Positions 15,545 through 23,308 of a stretch of 32,666 nt of DNA are shown one piece after another (position 1 is the stretch's first letter; the number at the start of each line of letters is the position of its first letter). The stretch covers positions 1 through 32,666 of the forward strand of contig NZ_JAETGO010000081.1 in NCBI RefSeq assembly GCF_016765695.1. The letters run 5' to 3'. The notes under the pieces were generated by a model, which saw nothing but the letters and a program-made list of their open reading frames with translations, ran no database searches and was not told the origin of the DNA. Origin of the DNA: Sporosalibacterium faouarense (GTDB lineage Bacteria; Bacillota; Clostridia; Tissierellales; VENL01). Made by a program: the position numbers and the translations under genes.

Positions 15545-16881
15545 TATACCCCTCCTAATGATTTAATTGCATTTGGTAGCTTCTTAATTATATCTGAAGC
15601 TGTTAATCCATATGTACCCGTCCCATAGGCTGCTAAATCACCTGCTAACCCATGAATATATACACCAGCTATCACACTATCAATCATTTTAATATTTTGC
15701 CCTATAAAACTAGTAATTACACCAGTTAATACATCTCCACTTCCTGCTGTTGCCATTCCCGGGTTACCAGAGGTATTAATGTAGATATTACATTCTTTGT
15801 CGCATATCACAGTGTTTGCACCCTTCAAAACTGTTATTACACCAAATTTTTTTGATGCAATTCTCGCATTTTTTACTCTATCTTTTTGTATCTCTTCTAT
15901 GCTTTTGTTTAATAGTCTTGCTAATTCCCCTGGATGAGGAGTGATAACAATCTCAGCCTTTTTATCTAGCAATGCCTTTTCATTTCTACTAATACAATTA
16001 AGACCATCTCCATCCAAGACTATCGGTATATTAGCAAATTTAATAATTTCTTCTACAACCTTAATCCTTTCACTATCTATTCCTAATCCAGGACCTAAAG
16101 CAATTACGTTAAAATTACTCACTATTGACTTAATATCCTCTAAAGCATCTATTATAAAGTGACCCTTATCATTATCCTTTACTGGTTTTATAATTATTTC
16201 AGTAGTTTTTATCTCCATTATATTTGTTAAGCTTTTAGGAGTGACAGCATAAACTAGGCCACTTCCACTTCTTAATGATGCTTGGGCTGTTAAATATGCT
16301 GCTCCCGTCATACCTATACTTCCAGCTATAACACCAACCCTTCCATAATTACCCTTATGACTTACTAAATTCCTTTCAGGAAGAAGCTTTGAAGTCAAAT
16401 CCTTATTGATTATTGTGAATGAGTTTAGTTTATCTTCAGTAATAAATTTTTCCGTAAGTGGGTTTATGTTCATTCTATCTATTTTATCATCTGTATCCAA
16501 GTTTGTTTTCGATCCTTGTGCTATACAATAAGATATGGCATTGTCGTTGCTATGACTTATAGACAGCTGAATATCTTCTATGCCCAGCTCATGAGATAAT
16601 TCTTTAGCATCTCTCCTTAGATTTACATAGGGTTTGCCTAAAGTATCATGGTCTATTTCTAAATCAGTCCATTTAAAGTTTCTAATTCCTGAACCTAAAG
16701 CTTTACTAATAGCTTCTTTAGCCGCGAACAGTCCTGCAATTGTATTTATGTTTCCATTTCTACTCTCTATGTATTCTTTCTCAATATTCGTAAATACTCT
16801 ATCTATAAATCTTTTATTATTAGATAAAGCCTTTTCAACTCTACCTATTTCTATTATATCTATTCCTACACCTTTAATCAT
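15544..16881 (-). CDS. AcpS-NnrD fusion: holo-ACP synthase joined to ADP-dependent NAD(P)H-hydrate dehydratase
   Basis: One uninterrupted frame of 445 residues. Residues 1-125 are a complete AcpS, which moves 4'-phosphopantetheine from CoA to acyl carrier protein: GVGIDIIEIGRVE with the metal-binding aspartate and LFAAKEAISKALGSG with the metal-binding glutamate. A linker (about 126-170) leads to the NnrD/YjeF C-terminal kinase-fold domain, which repairs hydrated NAD(P)H: GRVGVIAGSIGMTGAAYL, ALGPGLGID, ITPHPGELARLL and NTSGNPGMATAGSGDVLTG with the catalytic aspartate. In most bacteria NnrD is fused behind the NnrE epimerase; here AcpS stands where the epimerase normally is. The AcpS C-terminus and the YjeF N-terminal extension both look intact. 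The ATG at 16881 lies after GGAAGGTGTAATA. Confidence 0.93.
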   Translation of the reverse strand: MIKGVGIDIIEIGRVEKALSNNKRFIDRVFTNIEKEYIESRNGNINTIAGLFAAKEAISKALGSGIRNFKWTDLEIDHDTLGKPYVNLRRDAKELSHELGIEDIQLSISHSNDNAISYCIAQGSKTNLDTDDKIDRMNINPLTEKFITEDKLNSFTIINKDLTSKLLPERNLVSHKGNYGRVGVIAGSIGMTGAAYLTAQASLRSGSGLVYAVTPKSLTNIMEIKTTEIIIKPVKDNDKGHFIIDALEDIKSIVSNFNVIALGPGLGIDSERIKVVEEIIKFANIPIVLDGDGLNCISRNEKALLDKKAEIVITPHPGELARLLNKSIEEIQKDRVKNARIASKKFGVITVLKGANTVICDKECNIYINTSGNPGMATAGSGDVLTGVITSFIGQNIKMIDSVIAGVYIHGLAGDLAAYGTGTYGLTASDIIKKLPNAIKSLGGV

Positions 16882-16898
16882 TATTACACCTTCCCTAT

Positions 16899-16924
16899 AA
16901 AAATAAGCCCTTTCTTAAGGACTT
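16899..16924 (-). terminator. Weak terminator-like hairpin after the small membrane protein gene
   Basis: On the minus strand AAGTCC pairs with GGGCTT (one G-U) around an eight-base loop and is followed by ATTTTTAT. It starts a few bases past the stop at 16929. It probably allows read-through into the AcpS-NnrD gene. Confidence 0.4.
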
Positions 16925-16928
16925 AAAT

Positions 16929-17192
16929 CTATAATAATTCTAAAAAGCTTTTATCAAGTGGTATTCCTAATAAATCTGCTAGCTTATAAATTCCCACTAT
17001 TAAAAAATATACTACAGAAATAAAGAAAATAGCAACACTAATCATTTTTATTACCGTTTTAGACTTTTCTCCTAACTTTATTTTATCTCCAAAAACAGAA
17101 AATATTAAATTGATTAGTTTCGTGAATATATTAAAGAATATCTCTGATCCACTAAGTACCAGTAGTATTAAAAAAATAATTTTAGTAGACAT
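16929..17192 (-). CDS. Small two-helix membrane protein, function unknown
   Basis: 87 residues with two hydrophobic helices (about 4-30 and 47-72) separated by a lysine-rich loop (GDKIKLGEKSKTVIK). The ATG follows a GAAAGGAAGAT ribosome binding site. I do not recognise the family. It sits between the coiled-coil gene and the AcpS-NnrD gene, about 40 bases from each, and is probably co-transcribed with them. The plausible ribosome binding site and clean helix pattern argue that it is real. Confidence 0.6.
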   Translation of the reverse strand: MSTKIIFLILLVLSGSEIFFNIFTKLINLIFSVFGDKIKLGEKSKTVIKMISVAIFFISVVYFLIVGIYKLADLLGIPLDKSFLELL

Positions 17193-17231
17193 TAAAATCT
17201 TCCTTTCAGATTGTTATTTCAGTATCATATA

Positions 17232-17834
17232 CTACTCTATCATACTTTTGTCTAGTTTTTCCATTGCCTTATTTCCTAAAATTCCATGTAACAATCTATA
17301 TGTAGTATTAAGACGTTCTTCATAGTCATTTTTATGTTCAATTAATTCTTTTAATCTATTTCGCATTTCTATTATTTCCTTATTCACATCAGACAGTTTT
17401 TTTTCATTTTCATTTAACTTATCATATGAATATCTTATTGTCTCTTTTAAAAGATTTGTATTCAATCGTCTTATTTCCTTAGGTAGTACTTCGCTCTTTA
17501 TGGTTAATTCCTCAATTCTAGTATTTATATCTATAATTTCCTGCTGACATTTATCCAAAAGTTCAATAGCATAGCTATTATTAGTATTATTTACTTCATC
17601 AGATAAATTCAATATTTTCATCATATTTTTCTTTTTATCCTTCTTCAAACGAATCAATTCTCTATCAACAGTTTTTTGCTCTTGTAGCAACTGACTTAAT
17701 TCATCTCTATATTCTTCAACTTTTTTATTACTCACCTCATCAAATAAAAGCTTCCATTCTTTAACATTTATCAATATTGGGATATTTTTTTTATTTATAA
17801 TATCTAAATCTATATTAAAATCCTTTGAAAACAT
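17232..17834 (-). CDS. Coiled-coil protein of unknown function
   Basis: 200 residues, charged and almost entirely helical from about residue 30 to 180, with heptad-like runs (VEEYRDELSQLLQEQKTVDRE, NENEKKLSDVNKEIIEMRNR). No signal peptide, no transmembrane helix and no known catalytic motif. GGGAGG lies seven bases before the ATG at 17834; a longer frame start would overlap that ribosome binding site. It is the first gene of the run leading through AcpS-NnrD to alr. I do not recognise the family; a structural or adaptor role is a guess. Confidence 0.68.
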   Translation of the reverse strand: MFSKDFNIDLDIINKKNIPILINVKEWKLLFDEVSNKKVEEYRDELSQLLQEQKTVDRELIRLKKDKKKNMMKILNLSDEVNNTNNSYAIELLDKCQQEIIDINTRIEELTIKSEVLPKEIRRLNTNLLKETIRYSYDKLNENEKKLSDVNKEIIEMRNRLKELIEHKNDYEERLNTTYRLLHGILGNKAMEKLDKSMIE

Positions 17835-17910
17835 GGCATTCCCTCCCAATATGATTATACTATAAATCCTATGAATAATTAAATGGTTTTTTAGTACTAT
17901 AATACTATTT

Positions 17911-17950
17911 AAAAGAAAGTCATTCTCCCTAAAATGGGATAATGACTTTC
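17911..17950 (-). terminator. Terminator of the Eis-like gene
   Basis: A 10-base perfect outer stem (GAAAGTCATT / AATGACTTTC), with an inner CCC/GGG pairing, is followed by TTTT on the minus strand. It starts four bases past the stop codon at 17954, so the gene is separated from the next run. Confidence 0.8.
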
Positions 17951-17953
17951 AGT

Positions 17954-19207
17954 TTAAAAGGCAGTAGTACACTTAGGTTTTTCTTCAATATGAAATATCT
18001 TATTTATTTTACTTATATAGGAATCATCAGATATTCTCACTAATCCATAATTACATAGATTTCTAAAGTTTATTACTCCCATAAGTAGTGATGAAAAATC
18101 TGAAATATCCATTGATACTTCGACTTGAAAGTCTTCATCTTCTGACAGATTAGCCTTTCCATTTTTAAAATCGATTATATAACTGCCATCATTCTCTGAA
18201 ATAAAGCTATCTTCAATATTTAGCTTAATCTTACAACTTTCATTGCCAAAATTATGTTCTCCTAGTACTTTAAATATTCCTCTAATATCAATCACACGGT
18301 ACATTAGTCCAACACCCTGTACATTACTTTCATGATAAACGGAGGGTATTATATTATTAGTTCCGTTTACTGGGTTTGATAATAAATGATGAAAGAACTC
18401 ATCCTGAGTGTTTAATATTATATACCTAATCTGGTCACTTTGGGTATTAAGGAAAGTCAATATCTCAGATAGCGCTTCCTTCTTCTCGCAAATAAATTCA
18501 CTAACATTCAAATCATTCTCTAGAAAGCTATCATTATCGTTGTATTTAAAGTTAAAAATTAGATATCCCTCAATTTTATTATTAGTCCTATATGCTATCA
18601 CTCTATTCTCAGAATTCTTAAATATATTTTCTATATCTTTTAGATTCTTTTTAATCATGCCATGAGTTTTCTTCATACATCTATTATAGCAATCTAATAG
18701 TTCTATTTTGTCCTTTTCTCCTGCAAAGAAAACATTATTTTTAGACTCGCCCTTTGGTAAGTACTTCGGTGAAATCCTATATTGATTCATCTTAGTACCA
18801 TATCCAAACCCCATTTTCTTATAGAAATCTGGTCTAAAAGGATATAATACAGCCATGTATATTTCTCTTTCCTTGTAATGATTTAAATAGAAAGTTATTA
18901 ATTCTTTAGCAACCTTCTCCTTCTTATGTAAAAATTCTACTCCTACAAATCCCACACCACCTGCATCAATGATTTGAGAATCGTAATTCATTACGAAATC
19001 ATAGTGTAACATTCCTCCAAGAAGCTTATTATCTCTATACAGACCATAAAAATTTTGATTTTCATTTTCTTCTTGTATCTTTGCAAATCTTTCAGCTGTT
19101 TTTTCTCTATCCTCAACACTACTTGCTTTCATTCTGGGGTAAGCATTTCTTGCTATTTCAACGAAATACTTAAAATCCTCTTTAGGTATTGATTTAACTT
19201 TACTCAT
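17954..19207 (-). CDS. Eis-like GNAT N-acetyltransferase with SCP2-like C-terminal domain
   Basis: 417 residues with the three-part Eis layout. An N-terminal GNAT domain (about 1-150) has VGFVGVEFLHKKEKVAKELI as the acetyl-CoA loop region, followed by YPFRPDFYKKMGFGYGTKMNQYRI. A second GNAT-like domain covers about 155-290. A C-terminal SCP2/sterol-carrier-like domain (about 300-410) has GVGLMYRVIDIRGIF and LCNYGLVRISDDSYI. Eis proteins acetylate amines such as aminoglycosides or lysines; in Bacillota the substrates are mostly unknown, so resistance should not be assumed. ATG follows AAAGGGGTGATAAG. It is a single-gene unit with its own terminator. Confidence 0.88.
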   Translation of the reverse strand: MSKVKSIPKEDFKYFVEIARNAYPRMKASSVEDREKTAERFAKIQEENENQNFYGLYRDNKLLGGMLHYDFVMNYDSQIIDAGGVGFVGVEFLHKKEKVAKELITFYLNHYKEREIYMAVLYPFRPDFYKKMGFGYGTKMNQYRISPKYLPKGESKNNVFFAGEKDKIELLDCYNRCMKKTHGMIKKNLKDIENIFKNSENRVIAYRTNNKIEGYLIFNFKYNDNDSFLENDLNVSEFICEKKEALSEILTFLNTQSDQIRYIILNTQDEFFHHLLSNPVNGTNNIIPSVYHESNVQGVGLMYRVIDIRGIFKVLGEHNFGNESCKIKLNIEDSFISENDGSYIIDFKNGKANLSEDEDFQVEVSMDISDFSSLLMGVINFRNLCNYGLVRISDDSYISKINKIFHIEEKPKCTTAF

Positions 19208-19660
19208 CTTATCACCCCTTTAAATTTTACCAATCATACCAAGAAAATTGGTTGTTAAAATTTTTTATATTTACATATCAAGCTCTTCTTACATATGCAA
19301 TTCTCTTATTTATTAATAACTTCTTTTATAAATAATCACCTTCTTTAATACTCAGTTAGTAATCAGTCAATAATTTTGCAAGATTCTGAATTCTTTTATC
19401 AGTCCTATAAGTAACACCAATTGAATACTGTCAAACTTATTTCGACTCTCTAATTATAATAGTAAATTATTCCTATACTTCTGTCAATATTTTAAATAGC
19501 AAAAAGACTAGAAACTCAATATATCTATTACATAATTATGTGAAATTCTACTTGAGAAAATTCCATACCAAATTTTATCTAACTTCCTCATTTAATATCA
19601 TTTTGTACTATTGTTACCTTTTTTTAATAATAATCAAAAATTATATGATAGCTTAATAAT
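19208..19660. promoter_or_regulatory. Long intergenic region between divergent Eis-like and MFS genes
   Basis: About 450 bases with no convincing gene on either strand. On the minus strand TTGACA (19434-19429) with an 18-base spacer to TTATAG (19410-19405) could drive the Eis-like gene with a leader of about 190 bases. No riboswitch or strong hairpin was recognised. The stretch may hold operator sites, but no regulator gene is adjacent. Confidence 0.4.
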
Positions 19661-19671
19661 TTGAATTATTG

Positions 19672-19677
19672 TATAAT
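19672..19677 (+). promoter_or_regulatory. Perfect -10 box for the MFS gene
   Basis: TATAAT at 19672-19677, with a weak -35 (TAGCTT at 17 bases), lies about 26 bases before the ribosome binding site GGGGGTG. It lies downstream of the first in-frame ATG (19661), so that ATG would not be in the message. This supports the TTG start at 19718. Confidence 0.55.
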
Positions 19678-19717
19678 ATTTAGTGACTCGAAACTCTTTC
19701 TTGGGGGTGAATTAAAA

Positions 19718-20974
19718 TTGGGGAATAAGTTAATTTTTAGAGAGAAATTAGTAAGGTATAATATTAAAATTAATATTTTCAACGGAATTGCTGCTATTAT
19801 TGCAACAAATCTAGTGAATCCATACTTTGTTAAATTTGCAGAAAGAATTGGTGCAAGTGATTATCAAATTGCATACTTATCATCACTTCCAGCTTTAATT
19901 AGTGTTTTTGCATTAATTCCAGGTGGAATTTTAATTGATAACTTTAAGGATAAGAAAAAAATAACAGGTTCAATCATTTTTTGCCATAAGCTATTCTATT
20001 TATTTTTAGCATTTGTACCTTTTTTCAATAAAAACTATCAACCTTGGATTTTTGTTTTACTAGTTGGATTTATGAATTTGCCTGGCTCAATATCTATTAT
20101 TGGATTTCAATCTAGCATTGGGGACGTATTTAATATAAGAGATAGAGGTAGGGCCATGGGTCTACGTAATAAGTATTCTACAATCTTTGGAATGCTTGTT
20201 GCGTTCGTATCAGGTCAGTTGCTGACAAGAGTTCCAAATACAAATGGAGAAACAATAGTCTTATACCAAATTTTCTTTATAATTGCATTTCTAATTGCTC
20301 AAATGGAAGTGTTCTCGTATTTTAAGCTTAGAGGGATAAAGTCTGCAAAACGGGTTACAGGCACATCCTATTGGGAATCATTAAAACATATACTTCATAA
20401 AGATAATTTATTAAAGCAAAAACCATTCTTAATTTTTACAGGATGTTCTCTGTTATTTCATTTTGGATGGCAAATGGGATGGCCTTTATTTAACCTATAT
20501 GCAGTAAAATACTTGGAGGCTAATGAAATATGGTTAAGTGCAATAACCATAGCAAGTAGCATTTCATCCTTTTTAGCTTATCCTATTTGGGCAAAGTTAG
20601 CAGACCGAAAAGGAAACAGCATGATGCTAAGCATAGCAACCTTTGGTATGGCTATAACTCCTATCTTATATGCGATTTCTGGTAGTCTGTTGTCTTTAGT
20701 TCTTTTTAATATAATAATAGGTATATCAGTATCTGGAACAGTTCTAATATTGTTCAATATTTTACTAGAAGTTGTCCCTGATAAGAATAGAACTATTTAT
20801 ATCGCGTTATATAATACTTTAATTAATATCTCAGCTACTTTTTCTCCAATTATAGGTGTAGCGATAAAGGACAAGTTTACCATATATGTAGCATTGATTG
20901 TAGTAGGATGCTTAAGGATGATTGGAAGCATAGCATTTTTTATAAGAAATAAAGTTGTGAATAATGGGAATTAA
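19718..20974 (+). CDS. MFS family transporter
   Basis: 418 residues with twelve hydrophobic helices in two halves around a central loop (about residues 200-225). The first half has GGILIDNFKDKKKITGSIIF, the loop 2-3 motif of the major facilitator superfamily, and RDRGRAMGLRNKYST before helix 5; the second half repeats it as AKLADRKGNSMMLS. The gene starts at TTG (19718-19720) after GGGGGTG. It is the only plus-strand gene in this part of the window and is transcribed away from the Eis-like gene. The substrate cannot be inferred. It is not obviously a drug or sugar transporter subfamily I can name. Confidence 0.88.
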   Translation: MGNKLIFREKLVRYNIKINIFNGIAAIIATNLVNPYFVKFAERIGASDYQIAYLSSLPALISVFALIPGGILIDNFKDKKKITGSIIFCHKLFYLFLAFVPFFNKNYQPWIFVLLVGFMNLPGSISIIGFQSSIGDVFNIRDRGRAMGLRNKYSTIFGMLVAFVSGQLLTRVPNTNGETIVLYQIFFIIAFLIAQMEVFSYFKLRGIKSAKRVTGTSYWESLKHILHKDNLLKQKPFLIFTGCSLLFHFGWQMGWPLFNLYAVKYLEANEIWLSAITIASSISSFLAYPIWAKLADRKGNSMMLSIATFGMAITPILYAISGSLLSLVLFNIIIGISVSGTVLILFNILLEVVPDKNRTIYIALYNTLINISATFSPIIGVAIKDKFTIYVALIVVGCLRMIGSIAFFIRNKVVNNGN

Positions 20975-20978
20975 TAGA

Positions 20979-21020
20979 AAAAAGAGCTATCTCACAATGA
21001 TTTTAAAAATCATTGTGAGA
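20979..21020 (-). terminator. Terminator of the GNAT gene, overlapping its own coding end
   Basis: A 15-base inverted repeat (20990-21004 with 21006-21020) forms a perfect stem. On the minus strand a TTTTTT run begins after a short GAGATAGCTC spacer. The last seven codons and the stop of the GNAT gene lie inside the stem. It sits between convergent genes and may also stop the MFS transcript. Confidence 0.75.
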
Positions 21021-21467
21021 CAGGTCCATTACTTTTCTCATCCCAATCATATCCTCTTCTTGACTATGTTTCACAAACCCAGCCTTTTCATAAACTCTTA
21101 TTGCTGGCTTATTATTAACATTTACGTTTAATTCAATATATTCTCCTTGATAGTCAAACTCTTGTATTCCAAAGTTAATGCCTTGCTCCACAAATTCTTT
21201 GCCCAACCCTTTGTCTGTAAATTTAGGATTTAAAGCAAGACCTATTTCAATTATTCCATCATTATGATAATACTCAAATAATCCAGCTAAATTATTATCA
21301 CTTAAGACAGCAAATGCATCACATCCAGCAGGCCCCTTTACTACTCCAGTTTCAGTATAGCTTTCAAAATATGGGTCAGTAAAAATATCCTTAACGTAAC
21401 CTTCGTATTTCCATGTCTTAATAGCCTTGGCATATTCTAAAGTCATTGGTACAAATTCAAACTTCAT
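21003..21467 (-). CDS. GNAT family N-acetyltransferase
   Basis: 154 residues with the single-domain GNAT fold: IIEIGLALNPKFTDKGLGKEFVEQGI near residue 80, containing the acetyl-CoA pyrophosphate loop, and the late NVNNKPAIRVYEKAGFVKH. The N-terminus MKFEFVPMTLEYAKAIKTWKYEG and central AGCDAFAVLSDNNLAGLFEYY fit the RimI-like group. ATG follows AGGGAGTGGTAAT. The substrate is unknown. The last residues (DLSHNDF) are encoded by the stem of its terminator. Confidence 0.85.
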   Translation of the reverse strand: MKFEFVPMTLEYAKAIKTWKYEGYVKDIFTDPYFESYTETGVVKGPAGCDAFAVLSDNNLAGLFEYYHNDGIIEIGLALNPKFTDKGLGKEFVEQGINFGIQEFDYQGEYIELNVNVNNKPAIRVYEKAGFVKHSQEEDMIGMRKVMDLSHNDF

Positions 21468-21590
21468 ATTACCACTCCCTAAAAAATTTACTTCTTAAAT
21501 ATATTAAAGGATTCAAAATCCAATCCACACAAATAATAATTATTTTGCTATATCCATACTTGTATTTTACTTAGTATATACTTTATGCAT

Positions 21591-22655
21591 TTATTTTCTT
21601 TTTTCCCTTTTATTTACCTTCATTTCTTTAAGTTTATTTTTCCTTTGAATATACTCAGCTTCTCTCTGTAGCTTTAGATAGTTTGCAAATCTATTTTCAG
21701 ATAATGATCCATTATCAATCGCTCCTTTAATTGCACAGCCAGGCTCACTGTCGTGTTTGCAATCATTAAATTTACACTTAGCTGCCAATTCCTCTATATC
21801 GCTAAAAGTATTATCAATCCCTGATTCTGCATCTAATATATGAAGTTCTCTCATTCCTGGAGTGTCAATCACAATTCCCTTATCCTTAAGCAAGATAAGT
21901 TCTCTATGGGTAGTTGTATGCTTACCTTTATCATCACCTTCCCTAATATCCCTAGTCTCTAACTTTTCTTCTCCAGCTAAATAATTGATTAAGGTAGATT
22001 TACCAACTCCAGATGAGCCAATAAATGCAATCGTAGTACCCTTATCTATATATTGATAAATTTCATCTATCCCGTCTCCAGTAACCGAACTAACTACATG
22101 AACATTCACTCCAAATGCTACAGATTCGACATCATTAATTCTTTCATCAATATTATCACTAATATCTGACTTAGTAAGTAGTACTACTGGATTAGCTCCA
22201 CCTTCCCATGCCATTATAAGATACCGTTCTAACCTTCTTAGATTAAAGTCTTTATTCAAAGACATACATATAAACAAGTAGTCTACATTTGTAGCAATTA
22301 TTTGCTCACCTGCCTGATTACCTGCAATCTTTCTCGAGAATTTACTCTTTCTTGGGAAAATTGAATGGATTATAGCATTCCCTGTTTTTTGGTCTGTTCT
22401 ATCTATTATGACCCAGTCGCCAACTGCTGGATAGTCCTCTCTGTCAATAGCATTATGCTGCATTTTACCTGATATAGCTCCTAATATTTCTCCTACAGAT
22501 GTAAATATCTTATATAATCCTTTATATTCTACAGCTACTCTGCCGATTTTATATTCACAGTCATTTTCAATATTAAACTCTTCCAATTGTGTTTGCAGTC
22601 CCTTATTCCAACCTAAATCTTCTAAAGAAATTTTCTCCTTAATATTCATCAACAC
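21591..22655 (-). CDS. rsgA: Ribosome small subunit-dependent GTPase A
   Basis: 354 residues. An N-terminal OB-fold (about 20-110) is followed by the circularly permuted GTPase typical of RsgA: LLTKSDI (G4), SSVTGDG (G5), FIGSSGVGKSTLIN (G1), KHTTTHRELI (G2) and DTPGMREL (G3). The C-terminal zinc finger shows CKFNDCKHDSEPGC (about 290-303). RsgA checks and releases factors during late 30S maturation. The GTG at 22655 has GGAGG six bases upstream; the ATG two codons later is too far from it. A 29-codon ORF overlaps its start by 17 bases. Confidence 0.93.
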   Translation of the reverse strand: MLMNIKEKISLEDLGWNKGLQTQLEEFNIENDCEYKIGRVAVEYKGLYKIFTSVGEILGAISGKMQHNAIDREDYPAVGDWVIIDRTDQKTGNAIIHSIFPRKSKFSRKIAGNQAGEQIIATNVDYLFICMSLNKDFNLRRLERYLIMAWEGGANPVVLLTKSDISDNIDERINDVESVAFGVNVHVVSSVTGDGIDEIYQYIDKGTTIAFIGSSGVGKSTLINYLAGEEKLETRDIREGDDKGKHTTTHRELILLKDKGIVIDTPGMRELHILDAESGIDNTFSDIEELAAKCKFNDCKHDSEPGCAIKGAIDNGSLSENRFANYLKLQREAEYIQRKNKLKEMKVNKREKRK

Positions 22656-22728
22656 TATCTACCTCCACCCTTTTATAAGTATAACTAATATTCTTTTTAG
22701 TATGAATTACACGATAACTATTTTTCAA
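22639..22728 (-). CDS. Candidate 29-residue small ORF overlapping the rsgA start
   Basis: A TTG start at 22726-22728 has the strong ribosome binding site GGAGGGAG seven bases upstream and opens a 29-residue peptide (KNSYRVIHTKKNISYTYKRV...) ending in VDSVDEY. Its stop lies 16 bases inside rsgA, so translation could deliver ribosomes to the rsgA start. The peptide is basic at first and acidic at the end, with no transmembrane segment. I do not recognise it. The frame continues upstream to 22839, but that extension crosses a hairpin and lacks a ribosome binding site. Confidence 0.4.
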   Translation of the reverse strand: MKNSYRVIHTKKNISYTYKRVEVDSVDEY

Positions 22729-22817
22729 AATACTCCCTCCACTCTTGGAATAACTGTACTTTGAAACTCCTAGCATTGATTTTTTAATATTGGAATAAAG
22801 TATAAAAAAGCATAAAG

Positions 22818-22854
22818 ATACCCTTAAAATAGAATACATCTATCTTAAGGGTAT
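22818..22854. terminator. Long hairpin between rsgA and the small-peptide transcript
   Basis: ATACCCTTAA (22818-22827) and its complement (22845-22854) form a 10-base stem that continues inward with a further five pairs (ATAGA/TCTAT) and one G-U on the minus transcript. On the plus strand it is followed at once by TTTTTGC; on the minus strand a T run appears after about ten bases. It could terminate in either direction. Confidence 0.5.
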
Positions 22855-22880
22855 TTTTGCACAACTAATACTGCTAATCA

Positions 22881-22915
22881 TCAGTCAATCATTACAATAT
22901 ACTTGCCTTGACTGA
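22881..22915. repeat. Eight-base inverted repeat upstream of rsgA
   Basis: TCAGTCAA (22881-22888) is repeated in inverted form as TTGACTGA (22908-22915) with 19 bases between. The centre-to-centre distance of 27 bases could suit a dimeric regulator. No function is assigned. Confidence 0.3.
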
Positions 22916-22941
22916 ATCATTGAATAGCTAGTATACAGATA

Positions 22942-22979
22942 TAAAAAACCCTTAAAGCTAGGAGTTCCCTGCTCTAAGG
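22942..22979 (-). terminator. Strong terminator of the small-peptide transcript
   Basis: On the minus strand CCTTAGAGC pairs with GCTTTAAGG (one G-U) and the inner AGG/CCT extends the stem; it is followed by GGTTTTTTATAT. It lies 78 bases past the stop of the 26-codon ORF and well before rsgA. Confidence 0.85.
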
Positions 22980-23056
22980 ATCTAATTCTCAATTTAAATG
23001 TAATTATACTGTCTTATAAATATAATTCATCATTAACAATTTAGCATATTAATATA

Positions 23057-23137
23057 TTAATACAATAAGCTATCCTTAGGAGCAGTCATATTTTTTTCTT
23101 TTAATGAATTTAACACTAACACATTTAATTTTTTCAT
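23057..23137 (-). CDS. 26-residue small ORF with strong expression signals
   Basis: The ORF encodes a 26-residue peptide, starting MKKLNVLVLNSLKEKNM and ending APKDSLLY, with the ribosome binding site AAAGGAGAGG seven bases before the ATG. A near-consensus sigma-A promoter (23172-23200) puts the transcription start about 28 bases upstream of the ATG, and a strong terminator closes the transcript, giving a self-contained message of roughly 220 nt. The peptide has a basic start and six leucines but no transmembrane helix or signal sequence. I do not recognise it. Alternatives are a regulatory RNA with an incidental ORF or a leader peptide, though no amino-acid operon follows. Confidence 0.55.
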   Translation of the reverse strand: MKKLNVLVLNSLKEKNMTAPKDSLLY

Positions 23138-23171
23138 AATACAACCTCTCCTTTCATTACGAATTATAAAC

Positions 23172-23200
23172 AGTATAATACAATTTCTAATATTTGTCAA
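23172..23200 (-). promoter_or_regulatory. Near-consensus sigma-A promoter for the 26-residue ORF
   Basis: TTGACA at 23200-23195 and TATACT at 23177-23172 are separated by exactly 17 bases on the minus strand, with a further T before the -10. This is one of the best promoter matches in the window. Confidence 0.8.
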
Positions 23201-23308
23201 CATAGCATAGAGACTTATTTACATTGATTTTATGCCCAACTCTATAATATATCCCATTATAGTTAATCATACATATAATAATAAGAGGAGGAAGAAAGGT
23301 GGTCTATC

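Noticed and set aside
17954-19207. Aminoglycoside resistance gene (Eis)
   Set aside because: The fold layout is Eis-like, but Bacillota members mostly have unknown substrates and no resistance context is present, so a resistance call is not supported.
22639-22839. 66-codon version of the small ORF upstream of rsgA
   Set aside because: The N-terminal part starts inside the long hairpin and has no ribosome binding site; the internal TTG at 22728 has a good one, so only the 29-codon version was kept.
22942-23057. T-box or amino-acid attenuator controlling rsgA
   Set aside because: No T-box consensus or antiterminator alternative is visible, the 26-codon ORF has no run of one amino acid, and rsgA is not an amino-acid gene.
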